A stretch of 64,000 bases of DNA. It comes from Tachypleus tridentatus. Lineage: Eukaryota; Arthropoda; Merostomata; Xiphosura; Limulidae. The position numbers and the translations under genes were made by a program. Under the pieces are notes generated by a model. The model ran no database searches. It saw only the letters and a list, made by a program, of their open reading frames with translations, and had not been told where the DNA came from. Position 1 is the first letter of the stretch. The number at the start of each line of letters is the position of its first letter. This document shows, piece by piece, positions 1 to 11,724 of the stretch. The stretch lies in NCBI RefSeq assembly GCF_004210375.1, contig NC_134832.1:153199592-153263591 (forward strand). The letters run 5' to 3'.

Positions 1-70
1 ATTTTATATAATATAAGCATTAAGAACTTTTTAACACAATCCATTGTTAATTCCAGTTGTCATCTTAAAG

Positions 71-237
71 TAGTGTTTCTCAACCAGGGGTGTGAGATAG
101 CGTTCCAGGAGGTGCAAGATAACGTTTGTTTTCGCCACCTTCATCTTTATTCTCAATTAAATGATTACTGCAAGGGGTGCAAGAACATATTAAAATTTTT
201 TGGGGGTGCAGGGCATAAAAAAGGTTGGGAACCACTG
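71..237. mobile_element. hAT-like non-autonomous element (MITE)
   Basis: The ends are inverted repeats: the left end reads TAGTGTTTCTCAACC and the reverse complement of the right end reads CAGTGGTTCCCAACC. Such CAGTG...AACC termini are typical of hAT/Charlie-type MITEs. The flanking octamers TCTTAAAG (63-70) and CCTTGAAG (238-245) agree at 6 of 8 positions, as expected for an old 8-bp target duplication. The 167-bp interior has no coding capacity. It lies upstream of the ADPRS terminal exon, presumably in an intron of that gene. Confidence 0.6.
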
Positions 238-245
238 CCTTGAAG

Positions 246-2061
246 TCATAATGAATAATGCATGTGGTAATAGCTCCCTAAAGAGTTGGAGATATTCTAT
301 CTGCCAGACACTGATGTTAAACTTGCTAGTAATTGTGAAATATTAATTAAAGATATGGAGTTGAGTTCTTATGCTCACGTCTCAACTCCCACTGCTTTCC
401 ATTGTCTGCAGCCAGTCATGAGGAGGTGGTTACCTTAAAAGAACTTGTAGCTTCTCAAGTAAAAAACTATGCTGACATGTCTTCTATATATAACTCCCAG
501 CTTCCATGCTTTCAAAAGAAATAAAACAGTAAAATATCTTAAATAGAAGTACAAGCCCTACCTTAATATTTCTTACTCTCAATATGCCATTTCTTTTTAA
601 ACTTTATTCAAGTGCAACAAGGGAAAGCTGAGACATGTCCAGTTTCTTGAAGATAGTCCATCTGTTTTAGTATACTGAATAAAATTATAAATTTTAATTT
701 TGGATATTTAAAAGTGACTAACAACTTCTAGTGATTAAAAAAAAAAAGTCATTTCTGTATCAAAAGTTTGTTTTTTAAGATATTGTCATATATGTCAGTG
801 TAAAAGTTTTTCTTAATTACCAGTATTTATTTTATGTATGATTAATGTAACATTATCCATAAAAGCATTATAAAAAATTATTACAAGCCAGTAAAAATCT
901 TTAGTTGAGACATATTGATGTATTTTAACACTATTAGGGTGGATAGACCAAGAATGGGAAAATTAAATTATCTTCTGTTATCAAAATAGTAAACTTTGGT
1001 TTTAACAGACTTAATCCAAGTACAAATAGTTCACATGAACACCAATGTTATTGTTTTCTGTTGCAAGTTCTTTTGGTTGTATTAAGTTTGGTGTAAAGTT
1101 ATTTATGGCAATTGAACAATTAGTTTAACACAAATTACATACAAGTTAGTGTTTCAAACTTGTTTCAGAAATGACTTTTCATAAAAGGAATATAAATTGG
1201 CCATATTTGAGTTGAAGTTTACTCCCTTTGGAATACCCACTGTTTATTTATATATACGCTCATTGAAAGTAATATACCTGTTTTAAACACAGAAATGAAA
1301 TATATTTTTACACTAACCTTTAGTAAATTTGAGGCTTGGAATGTTTATTTGTGTACTTACAAAATTATCAAAGAGGTCATTGAAGACTGATTAAATCTTT
1401 CAGATCTATTTTAGTACATAGTGCAGAAACAAGAGGTGGCTATACCTGAAGCACTTAAGTCATTTAAACATTCCAAAACTGGAATAATGTTTTCAATAAT
1501 TCAAAAATAACTATCTGGCTTATTTAAAATAATATTTTAATTTTTTCAAAAACAACATCCAGAATATTGTTTTAGTTGTAAATATAAACTTAATGGAATT
1601 TATGCAATATTAGAAGAAAGTCTGTGTATTGTATTTTTTAATGGCTTTCTTCATATTATTAATTGTTAAAGTACTTTTGCTAAATTCACTTGTAATATTA
1701 ATTTCTCTAATTAAAGTTTTTCATATAAACCCAATATTTTTTTTTTGAGATTTAAATTTTACCTGATTTTTATGCAATTGATGAAATGTAATTTTTGTTA
1801 AAAACACATGAAAATAGTAAAATGTTTTGCATATTTAGATAATATAGTTATTAATATTTTTGGATTTCATATTTAGTCTTTTTTTAATTCTGAATTTGGT
1901 GCCATACTCTAATATTAATTGTAATTCCTTGTCAACCTCAAAATTATCTGTAATTATGTGACTGTGAAAATCCCTCAAATTCATTATTTTTACAGTTACA
2001 AGGCAATTTATCAACTTCTGTTTGATTAAATTATTCAGTTTTCTTTAAAGTAAAAGTCATA
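246..2061. other. probable ADPRS intron sequence, nothing recognised
   Basis: AT-rich sequence with poly-T/poly-A runs and no open frame that resembles a conserved domain. Because the exon at 3139 starts directly at a splice acceptor, this stretch is presumably intron of the same gene. I looked for an earlier ADP-ribosylglycohydrolase exon and did not find one. Confidence 0.4.
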
Positions 2062-2157
2062 TAGGTTTATTATACTTACAATTAACTATAGGCTGAACTG
2101 ATTTAATGGTAGGTTTATTATACTTACAATTAACTATAGGCTGAACTGATTTAATGG
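2062..2157. repeat. 48-bp perfect tandem duplication
   Basis: Two identical 48-bp copies (2062-2109 and 2110-2157), each running from TAGGTTTATTATAC to TTTAATGG. No difference is visible between copies, so the duplication is recent. Confidence 0.9.
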
Positions 2158-2262
2158 AGAAAATGTTTCCTTGAACACTTTTATGGATTAGGAAAAGTAG
2201 AACTAAATCATATATTATTTATGTCTAAGATTTTTCTTTATTAAAGACTATTTTTCACTACT

Positions 2263-2529
2263 ACGGGCCCGGCCTGGCCAAGTATGTTAAGGCGTTCGAC
2301 TCGTAATCCGAGGGTCACGGGTTTAAATCCCGGTCACACCAAACATGTTTGCCCTTTCAGCCGTGGGGGCGTTATGATGTGTCAATCCCACTATTTGTTG
2401 GTAAAAGAGTAGCCCAAGAGTTGTCAGTGGGTGGTGATGACTAGCTGCCTTCCATCTAGTCTTACACTGCTAAATTAGGGACGGCTAGCACAGATAGCCC
2501 TCGAGTAACTTTGTGCAAAAAAAAAAAAA
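2263..2529 (+). mobile_element. tRNA-derived SINE, full length, + orientation
   Basis: The 5' head is tRNA-like: A-box-like TGGCCAAGTATGTTAAGGC, an anticodon-loop-like CTCGTAA (as in tRNA-Thr CGU), and B-box-like GGTTTAAATCC. The body contains CCCTTTCAGCCGTGGGGGCG and ends in CCCTCGAGTAACTTTGTGC followed by an A tail. The 8-mer TCACTACT flanks it at 2255-2262 and 2530-2537, the target-site duplication. Six further copies or fragments lie at 56-62 kb. The tRNA-Thr origin is inferred from the loop only. Confidence 0.85.
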
Positions 2530-3138
2530 TCACTACTTGATTCTTACTTTAATTATCTGTTAATTCAAATAATTATTTCAAGTTTTTCTACTTTTACCTT
2601 TATCCTCAAATATTTATCTGAAACTGGTGTCTAATACAAGTATTTTTACTCAAACCTTTAGCATTTTAATTTTGAAAATGATTTAGTCTGTAAGAATAGA
2701 GATTTATCTGTCAAGTTAAAATATTATTCTTTTCTGTTAATAAATTGTATAATCTTACATTATCATATCAATGTTAAAATGGCTTATTTCAATTGAAAGA
2801 GAACACCCTTCTTAATATGTTGATGTACAGGATTAGTAGCTTGTCCTACATATTTGAGATCACATTTACCACAAGTCAATAAAGACATTGCATTACTCAT
2901 TTTACATAGTGGTACATTGTGTCATCCATGTTGAAAGTCCATAGATGACAGACAAGCTAAACATCTAGAACTACTGCAGATAATCTTTTCCTGAACTAGC
3001 TTAGCTGTTAGTCAGTGTGTGTGGTAGAAAATTCACAAAATGAAAGTATTCTGTAGAATAACATATAAATGATTGTACATTCAGAAGACAAATACAATTT
3101 ACGATGCCTTTTATTAATAAAATAATTTCCTCTTGCAG

Positions 3139-3348
3139 TATGAAAACCCATTTGTTAGAACTATGCATTTTTCCATCTCCTTGGGAGGTGATACAGATAC
3201 AATAGCTTCAATGGCAGGCAGCATAGCTGGAGCCTTCTATGGAACAAATGGTATTCCAGAGTTAATGCAGAACAAATGTGAGGACCTACATGTTTCACTT
3301 CACTTGGCAGATCAACTTGTAGAAACTGTTTTTCCAGTGGCTTCATAG
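3139..3348 (+). CDS. ADPRS: ADP-ribosylglycohydrolase ARH3-type, terminal coding exon
   Basis: The exon begins after a pyrimidine-rich acceptor (TTTCCTCTTGCAG, ending at 3138) and runs 69 codons to TAG at 3346-3348. It encodes YENPFVRTMHFSISLGGDTD followed by TIASMAGSIAGAFYG. The GGDTDT motif is the C-terminal metal-binding signature of the ADP-ribosylglycohydrolase family; the two aspartates ligate the catalytic Mg2+ pair. The SLGGDTDTIA-MAG-IAGA-YG context and the short tail after it fit ARH3 (ADPRS/ADPRHL2), which removes serine-linked ADP-ribose and hydrolyses poly- and O-acetyl-ADP-ribose. Only the last exon is inside the window; the start and first metal site are to the left. The exon probably begins in phase 0. 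ARH1 is a less likely alternative. Confidence 0.85.
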   Translation, partial: YENPFVRTMHFSISLGGDTDTIASMAGSIAGAFYGTNGIPELMQNKCEDLHVSLHLADQLVETVFPVAS

Positions 3349-3675
3349 AAATGTACACTTAAGTGGATTTAAAAGTTTATTATAATAATGTGTATGTAAA
3401 AGTTGTATAACATGGATGTTGTAGCTTTGTTAGTAAAGTTTTCTGCATATTTTTAGTTCTGGCTAAATTCCTGAAAATGGAGTGGTTTCAATTTTTATTA
3501 TAAATGATTTAAGGTTTATTGTAACCAAGTATAAATCAAACACCCTTATTGAAATCTGACATATTGTCAAAACATTGAACAACTGGGCTAGGGCATTGTG
3601 TCAGTGATACACTACTTACATGGACTTCTTTAAAAACAAAGGGGGGTATACTTACTCAACGTGCTAACAGTTTGA

Positions 3676-3681
3676 AATAAA
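3676..3681 (+). terminator. candidate ADPRS polyadenylation signal
   Basis: AATAAA about 330 nt downstream of the ADPRS stop codon, in TTTGAAATAAAGTTGATGG. It is the first canonical hexamer I noticed after the stop. Use is inferred from position. Confidence 0.4.
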
Positions 3682-3699
3682 GTTGATGGTACAAACAAT

Positions 3700-4429
3700 T
3701 TGCCAACAGTAGCCTGACTCAGTTTCACTTCTAGACTTAATATATTAACCACTTTAATAGTGAAATGAAAATCTGACTATAATTCTGATTAATGCTTTAT
3801 ATATAATAGTTATGATTTCATTATTTACTGCAAGTACAAACTTTTAGCTTAGAGTTGTCATCTCTTGACTGATTTAATATATAATTACAAAGGTCACAAC
3901 CTGTCAACTGAGGTATTTAAACATGCTTAAGGTTTTACAAATTAATTTATTCTAGTACTGTGTAAAATAATTTCAATATAAAGGTAGGGTTCTAGAAATC
4001 CTAAAGAGTAATAAAATAGAACTGGGTCTTGCCCCAAATTTGATGTTGTTGGTGCACAGAAATATAGCTGATAAAAAGGGAAACAAATTCTTTTAGGTGG
4101 GATTCTTTAAGTGTCATAGAATACCCACTTGTTTTTTATATATATCTGTGTGTCTGTGAGTGTAAACTCATACAATTCATAGACAACTAATCTACACATG
4201 ATGGTATTTATATTTATTTCTTCCATTTGGGAAGTTTTACTGTGTACTATAATATAAACAGACAATATAACATTATATGCATTAAACAATAATGCTATTC
4301 TTTTTAGGGCATGTTTGCTACCAACTTAATTCCTGGTTGTTCTCTTTGAAAAAGACAGCAGGTTGTACTGGATCTACCAATGTAAAGTATTGCTGTCTGC
4401 TTCCAGAAAATATGTACAATTTCCAGAAA
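3700..4429. other. intergenic AT-rich sequence, nothing recognised
   Basis: Sequence between the ADPRS 3' end and a mariner insertion. No conserved reading frame, RNA gene or repeat was recognised. Confidence 0.4.
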
Positions 4430-4431
4430 TA

Positions 4432-5318
4432 CGCGGACTGTTTGAATTGCGCGGCTCCAGTTGGTTCCAGGGGAATCCGCTTGGTGTCGCTAGGTTCGCA
4501 CAGATCAGCTGATTATGACGCCATTTCCTGATTGCAGATATCTTCATTTGTGTATTAGCTACGCGGTTTTAAGTGAAGTGCGATTTTCTCGTTTGGCGGA
4601 TTTCAGAATGAATGACCTGAAGGAGCAACGACTTGCTGTGACATTTTGTATTAAACTTGGAAAAGCTGCAACTGAAACTTTTGCTATGCTTAACATGGCT
4701 TATGGTGATGTTGCTATGATTCGTACGGCATGTTTCAAGTGGCATGAACGTTTTTAGGATGGTCGACAGTCCATTGAGGATGATGAGCGTCCTGGACGTC
4801 CTTCCACGTCAACTGACGATCCACACGTCGACAAAATCAACACCCTGGTGCGGGCAAATCGACGTCTGACTGTCAGGGAGCTTGCTGAAGAGTGTGGGAT
4901 ATCAGTTGGATCTTGTTACGATATTTTGACCGAAAAATTGAGGATGCACCGTGTTGCTGCGAAATTCAGCTCTCAGAACTCATGAGTTTTTGGCCAAACA
5001 CTCAATCACTGTTCTTCCCCATCCCCCCTACTCACCTGACCTTGCTCCTTGCGATTTTTTCTTGTTTCCCAAACTCAAAAGACCCTTGAAAGGAAGAAGA
5101 TTTGAGATGATTCCCAAGATTAAGGCAAATGCGACGAAGGAGCTGGAGGACATTACAAAAGAACCGTACCAGGACTGTTTCAACAAGTGAAAACACCATT
5201 GGGATAAGTGTGTGCGTCGGGGAGGAGAGTACTTTGAAGGGGTCCCAGACCTGTAACTTCTAAATAAAGTACATTTTGTTTTATGACGTCAGTCCACGTA
5301 TTTTTTGAACAGCCCTCG
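4432..5318 (+). mobile_element. mariner transposon, internally deleted
   Basis: An 887-bp element between TA dinucleotides (4430-4431 and 5319-5320). Terminal inverted repeats are imperfect but clear: left CGCGGACTGTTTGAATTGCG, right end reverse complement CGAGGGCTGTTCAAAAAATA. The interior is a broken mariner-family transposase. Intact mariners are about 1.3 kb, so roughly 0.4 kb is missing. It is non-autonomous. Confidence 0.9.
4608..5252 (+). pseudogene. mariner transposase remnant (stop codons and internal deletion)
   Basis: From the ATG at 4608 the frame gives the N-terminal helix-turn-helix region (MNDLKEQRLAVTFCIKLGKA) up to an in-frame TAG at 4755-4757. It then continues with DGRQSIEDDERPGRPST and LTVRELAEECGISVG, the second HTH and linker. 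Around 4970-4980 the frame jumps directly to THEFLAKHSITVLPHPPYSP, so the segment carrying the first two catalytic aspartates is deleted. The YSPDLAPCDFFLF motif with the third catalytic aspartate is present, followed by a C-terminal tail with another stop (after DCFNK) and ending at EGVPDL. The protein cannot be functional. Confidence 0.88.
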
Positions 5319-5320
5319 TA

Positions 5321-7030
5321 TCTACCATGTGAAAGATTAAGTGAATGACCCATAACAACAGATAACTAGGATAGAAGAAACTTGGGTAATAAGTAAATGA
5401 TATAAACATGTAGAAATGAACATTTTGAAAACTTCTACATTTTAACGAGTAATAAGTATATGGTGTGCTTGTATACCACAGAATATATTATATTCCAGCA
5501 GTGTACCAAAGGTACAATTAATGTCAATCTGAAGTTTATAAATTTGGCAAGATTGGAAGTTAAAGAGGTAAGCCTCTATGGCTTGCTCATCTCTAGGTTT
5601 TGAGAATTTAGAATCTAAAATTGCTTTATGGAATTAAGTGTAGGTTATTAAATAATGAAATTTAAACCTAACAAGGAACAATCAATTTAGGACATGTATA
5701 AAGATGTTAGTCCTAACAATGGGACAAAACTAAGTCACATCTGGAGCAGCTTACCCCTAATCAAACCTGTCACCTTGTTTACTCACAGAAGTATTTTAAA
5801 GCTGCATGTAATTATATGTTTAGTCACACTGTGACTTATTAAATTCCAAATATCAAACAGTGCAATGTGTCCATTTCTGGCAAGGAAAATTTGTTTCAGA
5901 TAAAGCTACACAGTACCAGCTGTGTTAACCATTGCAAACTTTGAAGTGACAAACTGAAGATAAGGCAGTTAGTCATTAACACCAATCACCATCTGTTGAG
6001 ATATTTTAATCAAATAGAAATTTCGCCCTCACTTTTATAATGCAGACCACAATTGACTCAGGAACAACCTGACCAAAATATGATTTGAGTTTAAACAGTT
6101 CTGCCTTGAACATCATATACCATCTGAACAAGAAGCAGAAAGAGAACTGGTATACGTGTCCATCAAGTGCTCTGGCCAGTGAATACCAACTTCATTCTGG
6201 CAAATATCAACAGATAAGATGCAAATCTCCAATTCTGTCTGGGATTTACCAGTCATAAAACAGAGTCATTTCCAATCACAGATCTGGTATTGGCAACCTT
6301 CAGGTGAATGCACTGTGGAAGTTATCTATTGGTCACAAACATTCATTATTCCATGTATTATAGATCTAGTTGTAGGAAGTTTATAAATCTAATGCCATCA
6401 TCATGTCAGCAGCTCCTCCTAGTGAAAAACTAAATTAAAATTTTGAACATATGATTACAAAATTAATGGTGGTGATAATAGTTCTTTTTCGACCATGCAA
6501 TACTTGGTTTCAAAAGCCATGAGCATGTGACTAGTGGATCTGATTACATGTTGTTCTCCATCCTGATGATGTGGTGTTTTCAAATAAAACAAGCCTGCAA
6601 GTAACAACAGATTTGATCAAGAAAATAAGAAGTTTCCTATCCTAAATCACTCAACCAAGTTTCTTTAAATGTAAAATACTGAGCCTGGACAAAAATAAAT
6701 TAATAGAAAACAATGTGCATACACATGTTAATGAAATAACAGCTTTCTCTCTCACAGTTTGTCTTTATGGAACTAAAGCATGATATTGTTGAAAAAGTTT
6801 TTACATCACAATTTTATTGAAAAAACTGCTTTAAGGAAGTGTTCCTGAATTTAAAAAGTGAACATGTTTTTCTTGTGCAATTTAGACAATGTCATAATGA
6901 ATCAGCAAAGGACACTTGATGTATATTTCTGCAATATCCTATTGGCAGAAAAAATATCTGTTAAAGAAAAAAAAACAACACAATTAGAACAGGGTTGTCT
7001 GTTGCTGCCATTACAACATGGAAAGTACAT
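5321..7030. other. intergenic sequence, no gene recognised
   Basis: About 1.7 kb between the mariner and the 35-bp array. The part around 5,900-6,400 is less AT-rich than its surroundings and may be an old dispersed repeat, but I could not assign it. Confidence 0.35.
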
Positions 7031-7445
7031 AACCAAAACTATCAATATCACTAAAGCATGCCAAAAACCAAAACTATCAATATCCCTAAAGCATGCCAAA
7101 AACCAAAACTATCAATATCACTAAAGCATACCAAAAACATCAATATCACTAAAGCATGCCAAAAACCAAAACTATCAATATCACTAAAGCATACCAAAAA
7201 CCAAAACTATCAATATCACTAAAGCATGCCAAAAACCACAACTATCAATATCACTAAAGCATGCCAAAAATCAAAACTATCAATATCACTAAAGCATGCT
7301 AAAAACCAAAACTATCAATATCACTAAAGCATGCTAAAAACCAAAACTATCAATATCACTAAAGCATACTAAAAACCACAACTATCAATATCACTAAAGC
7401 ATACCAAAAACCACAACTATCAATATCACTAAAGCATATCAAAAA
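7031..7445. repeat. 35-bp minisatellite, about 12 copies
   Basis: Unit of 35 bp built around ACTATCAATATCACTAAAGC followed by ATGCCAAAAACCAAA. Successive CTATCAAT motifs are 35 bp apart (7039, 7074). Copies differ at a few positions (ATGCC/ATACC/ATGCT, CAAAA/CACAA) and one unit is shortened. Confidence 0.92.
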
Positions 7446-7832
7446 GTGTGTTATGTTTGCTATTTATCCTCTTTTTACCCAGCATTTAATTTTACCTTTA
7501 AAATTAAGCTGATATTCCAATTGTCTTTTAATTTGTGACTGAGGATGCTTTAAGGATTTCTCCAACCCTCACCAGGTTCCATTTGATGTCCCCTAGCTTG
7601 TTCTAAATACACTGAATCTCTTCCTTGTATTTTAATGGATTATCTTACTGCCACAGCCAATCTTACCAGTTTTAGAAATCCACAACCTCTATCTTCTTGG
7701 GAGCCATCTCTTGGTAATGGTGTTTGAACACTGGAATGTAATCTAACACAGGCCAATTTATAATCATCTCAAGTGATTTAATGGGTAATTTTATACTTTC
7801 TCATCTTGGAATGTGTTTTGTGGTCTCTTTGC

Positions 7833-8153
7833 CTATTGTGTTTTTGAAATTATGTTGGTGTATGTTCTTTGGTATCTTAACATGACTCCAGCCTTCAAAA
7901 CAAAAGTTTTCTGTATTGAAGGCAAGAACTGCTGGTTGAGCAACTGATTTGTCTGTACTGTTGTTGCTCTAGTCTTTTTCATCGACAACACAGCCTTGCT
8001 GAAGCCCATGCCACTTCTAACTTTTGGGGACTTGGATGTTCCTTGAAATGCAGCTTGTGCCAGAAAGCTTTTGTTATACTTGGATCTACAGTGATCCTGA
8101 ATTGAAGTATCAGCTATGAAACAAACTAGCCAGATGACAGTTATTACTAGGCT
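7833..8153 (-). pseudogene. unidentified intronless coding-like remnant
   Basis: An open stretch of about 106 codons on the - strand, bounded by TGA at 8156-8154 and TAG at 7835-7833. It contains SIQDHCRSKYNKSFLAQAAF and FSKAVLSMKKTRATTVQ. Composition is less AT-biased than the surrounding sequence, and no stop occurs over a length where several would be expected. No start codon or splice sites are evident. I do not recognise the family. It may be a piece of a retroposed gene or transposon, or chance. Confidence 0.25.
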
Positions 8154-8652
8154 TCAGGGATTTACCGCAGCAATGCTCAGTTGCTGCAATAAAACATCTA
8201 TTTTTTCATCAACCAGTCAAAACACCTGTTTGGTTGTTATACTTTCCCACATTGTTTTGGGCTGCATTGTAGGTCTTAACCAATACACTGAAGAACTTCT
8301 CTTGGTGGTGTATGATCATACATTCAGACCAACTTTGACAAACAGCCAATTGTTCTCTATTCCATTTCAGATGTTCATTTTAAGCCAGATTAACAAACTC
8401 TACAAGCACCTGCTTGGTAATCTGTATTATAACAATATTATATAATCAAACAATACCAATAACAATATTATGTTTTCTGTTTCTTCTAGTGAAGCATCAC
8501 AGGGGGGTTTATCAAACATTACCAATAACAATATTATGTTGTTGTTTTATTAGTTAAATATATTTTTTTACCTTTATTCATCCATTTTAGTGGAAGGAAA
8601 TGTTTGGAAAGTATTTTTCTACCTTTATGACTTCTTACTACTTTAATCTGCT

Positions 8653-8800
8653 AGTTTGTTTGCTCTAGAGCAAAGCCACATTGGGCTATCTACTGGGTTC
8701 TTTGCAGGGAATCAAACCCTGGATATTAGCATTTTTAGTCCATAAATTTACTGCTATTGCACTCATGCAACTTAACCTGCTGCAACTGTAATGTTGATTA
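8653..8800 (-). mobile_element. second SINE-like family, degenerate copy, - orientation
   Basis: The + strand reads GAGCAAAGCCACATTGGGCT then CAGGGAATCAAACCCTGG and TTTAGTCCATAAATTTACTG. The same order of blocks recurs at 14255-14365, 55570-55790 and, inverted, at 57345-57470. In the forward direction these give a tRNA-like head (GGCTCAG... with a B-box-like GGTTTNGATACC), so a second tRNA-related SINE family is inferred. Confidence 0.5.
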
Positions 8801-9665
8801 CTAAGTAGTTTTTCAAAGGTACAAATATTTTTACATCTAATGATGTTTTGAACTGAAGATAAATCACCAATTGTTTATGAGATTTTGTGCCATGTTAACA
8901 AGAGAAAAACAGATGTTATGTTTACATTTCTCTTATGATATAGAATTCAATGCAACAAATGCACTTACTTTAACTTTCTTCTGTCCACATCTACTTAAAC
9001 ATGCGACATTTGGAATTCTTGGGAAAGTAAGAAATAAACCAAAGTATCATTTAGCTTTCTTCTGTAACTGGTTTTGATTCTTACTGTAGAAGTAGCCAGA
9101 AAACAATTATATGTTGTCTTTTAAAAAACTGATTTCACTTTTAAACAATTTTATGTCATCTGTCACAGCAAACCATAATGAGAAATAATGTTAAACTCTT
9201 CAATATTTTGAAATGAGATCCAGGTCATTGAGTAAGAATAATCTAAATAACAGTTAATGAAGATAGTTAATCACCCTAAAAAAATAAACATTACTTCTCT
9301 GTAATGATTTACAGAAAAAAAGGAATACAGAAAAAGGAAAAGTGATTTGAAAATATTAGTTAACAAAGAAAATACTTAGAATTTAACTAGATCTCAATTT
9401 TTAATAATAACATTTGTAGATGAATTTGGTTTTAGTGTTACATATAACACTCATTTCTCAGTGTCTACTTATTTCATAAATAAGCATACTTCTAATATTT
9501 TAGGGAAACATTTGTCAAACACAACTTGAAGATTTAGTTAGAAGAAAGAAAGATAAATTTTAGACTTGTGTTCCTGCTACCATTGAAACATTTTTAAGGA
9601 TTATGTACAAGTTAAATTGTTGTCCTTTAAAAGCAGTAGCATTCAACCTCACACAGAAGACTCAT
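8801..9665. other. intergenic AT-rich sequence, nothing recognised
   Basis: No conserved frame, RNA gene or repeat structure was recognised here. Confidence 0.35.
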
Positions 9666-9675
9666 GTTTTAGGTG

Positions 9676-10009
9676 TCATATATTGACTGTTACGAAAATG
9701 TGTTTAGCAAAAAATATACATATAAATCTGTTGTCATTTTATAAGGGTCAGTTAAGAAAGAAAATAAGTTTTGATTATTCCAGGTATGTTATTCGTAACG
9801 ATGTCAGTTCTTTCTTTCAATTTTATTGTGAACTTGTTCGTCCTTGTTAACAACGTTACATTATTGTATGTCCTTTGATATGAGCAACTACAGATAGTAT
9901 TAGGTGCATTCAATTGTATGTAACTGTTTGATCTTTGTACTTTTTTGTATGTAATATATATGTTTATGAGGCCTCTTCAAGAGGTTTGTAAATAAATTAA
10001 AAAAAAAAA
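9676..10009 (+). mobile_element. retroposed fragment (LINE 3' end or similar) with target duplication
   Basis: A 334-bp insert bounded by direct repeats GTTTTAGGTG at 9666-9675 and 10010-10019. Its right end is GTAAATAAATT followed by a run of A, preceded by a small hairpin (GCCTCTTCAAGAGG). The A tail, a polyadenylation-like signal just before it, and a 10-bp target-site duplication are hallmarks of retroposition. The source element was not identified. Confidence 0.65.
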
Positions 10010-10019
10010 GTTTTAGGTG

Positions 10020-11200
10020 CCAACTGTTATGATAGAATTGCTTTGTCTAACACAAACCCCATGAGTCATATACATAGAACCAAAAATTTTGTTTTTAAAG
10101 ATTACAATTAGATCATAGGTAGAACCTAGATCTAGTGAATTTACGTAGTCCACATTTTTTTATCTACCTAATATAGCCAAAGGCTGGTTGCATGGCATGT
10201 GTGCAGAAGCAATCATAAACTTGTATGTGATATGAGACCTGGGTGTTACTTAGTAAACTCACAGTGTGTGCTCATAATTATAGAATATGACTACTGGTGT
10301 ATCTTTAGCTCATTAATGTTGAAAAATGGTTGTTATTTCTTGTTGTTACCAAGGTTATAAGTAAAACTAAGAAAAATACTTTTAACAAGGTAGGGTATTT
10401 TCAATCGTGTTCATTTAGATTTACATAAGATGAAGGTAAAAGAGAGCTATACCTTTCCACTAGCATTAGACAGATTGACAAATTTGTGATTTTTATATTT
10501 GTTTTTAGCCTGCCAACTTTCTCAAGTGCTTTGGTTGCTTGTTACTCTGCAGTTTGTTTATTCACACTCACCAGTGTACGTAAAATGCTTATAAAGTTTT
10601 GTTTACATGCTGTTTACAGTGTGTTAGATTTTAATTTGTATTACACATCTGGCCCACTTCTACCACACGTATTACCAAAACTTATGATATTGTTGCTGTG
10701 GTAACTTGTACTACAAGTAAAATTACCATACTAATATTATTATTTATTTATTTATTTATTTTCATAAAACCCTAAGAAAAAAATTTATAATTATTCCTTT
10801 ATATTTTTGATATTTTAAACAATTTCATCTTCAATTATTATAACTTGTCTTTCCACCTTTTCTCAAAACCTGTATTCTAATATTTGTTGTATATGATCAA
10901 ACTTCTAATTGATTATGGTTTTAAGGTCCTAATACTATTAAGAAAGGGCATTCTGCTAAATGTGCAATTAGTATATGAATGTGATTGTATTTCATTTAAA
11001 CAAGTAATACAGTACTAATAGTATTATAACATCACTACACTGATGTCTACACTTTTGGAACTGAATGTGAAATTCATGTAAGAAAATTGGTTCTATTTTG
11101 TATTGGGTTAATATTAACTTCTGATTTATGAAGGTAGCCTTTTTTTAAACACAAGTTAATGATAATTAAGTTTTAAGAAATAACTTCCAGTATAACTCTA
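10020..11200. other. intergenic sequence with a (TTTA)n run
   Basis: No gene recognised. A simple TTTA repeat occupies 10741-10762. Confidence 0.4.
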
Positions 11201-11202
11201 TT

Positions 11203-11448
11203 GCTGTATCTGTTTCCTGATTGTTATAAAGCTGTATCTGTTTCCTGACTGTTATAAAGCTGTATCTGTTTCCTGACTGTTATAAAGCTGTATCTGTTTC
11301 CTGACTGTTATAAAGCTGTATCTGTTTCCTGATTGTTATAAAGCTGTATCTGTTTCTTGATTGTTATAAAGCTGTATCTGTTTCCTGATTGTTATAAAGC
11401 TGTATCTGTTTCCTGATTGTTATAAAGCTGTATCTGTTTCCTGATTGT
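11203..11448. repeat. 28-bp minisatellite, about 9 copies
   Basis: Unit GCTGTATCTGTTTCCTGATT followed by GTTATAAA; starts at 11203, 11231, 11259 and so on. Copies alternate between CTGACTG and CTGATTG. A short (TA)n run follows at 11514-11531. Confidence 0.93.
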
Positions 11449-11718
11449 CACAATCTTTTCATTAATAAGCAGATGTACTTAAAACTTAAGAAGCTAATAT
11501 TTAGTCTATAATATTATATATATATATATATTTCTCAGCTAGTTATATTCCTGTTATTTACAAGCTACAATCCATGCTTATGTTACTGATGAAGATTGCA
11601 AAATAAGTAACCTATACAGAGAACTAGGAAGTTACAGAAATACCAGTTAAAAACATACCTGGAGTTAAAGGACTATAGCTAATGTTTCCTGAATCTTTTA
11701 ATACAGTATTAATTTGTT

Positions 11719-11724
11719 TTTATT
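11719..11724 (-). terminator. candidate HAUS8 polyadenylation signal
   Basis: TTTATT on the + strand is AATAAA on the HAUS8 strand, about 290 nt past the stop codon. Canonical hexamer, plausible distance, no direct evidence of use. Confidence 0.4.

Noticed and set aside
2263-2345. Functional tRNA gene
   Set aside because: The tRNA-like part is joined to a SINE body with an A-tail and target duplication, lacks a clean acceptor stem, and recurs in degenerate copies.
3161-3358. - strand frame opposite the ADPRS exon
   Set aside because: Shadow of the conserved + strand exon, which carries the GGDTDT motif and a proper acceptor.
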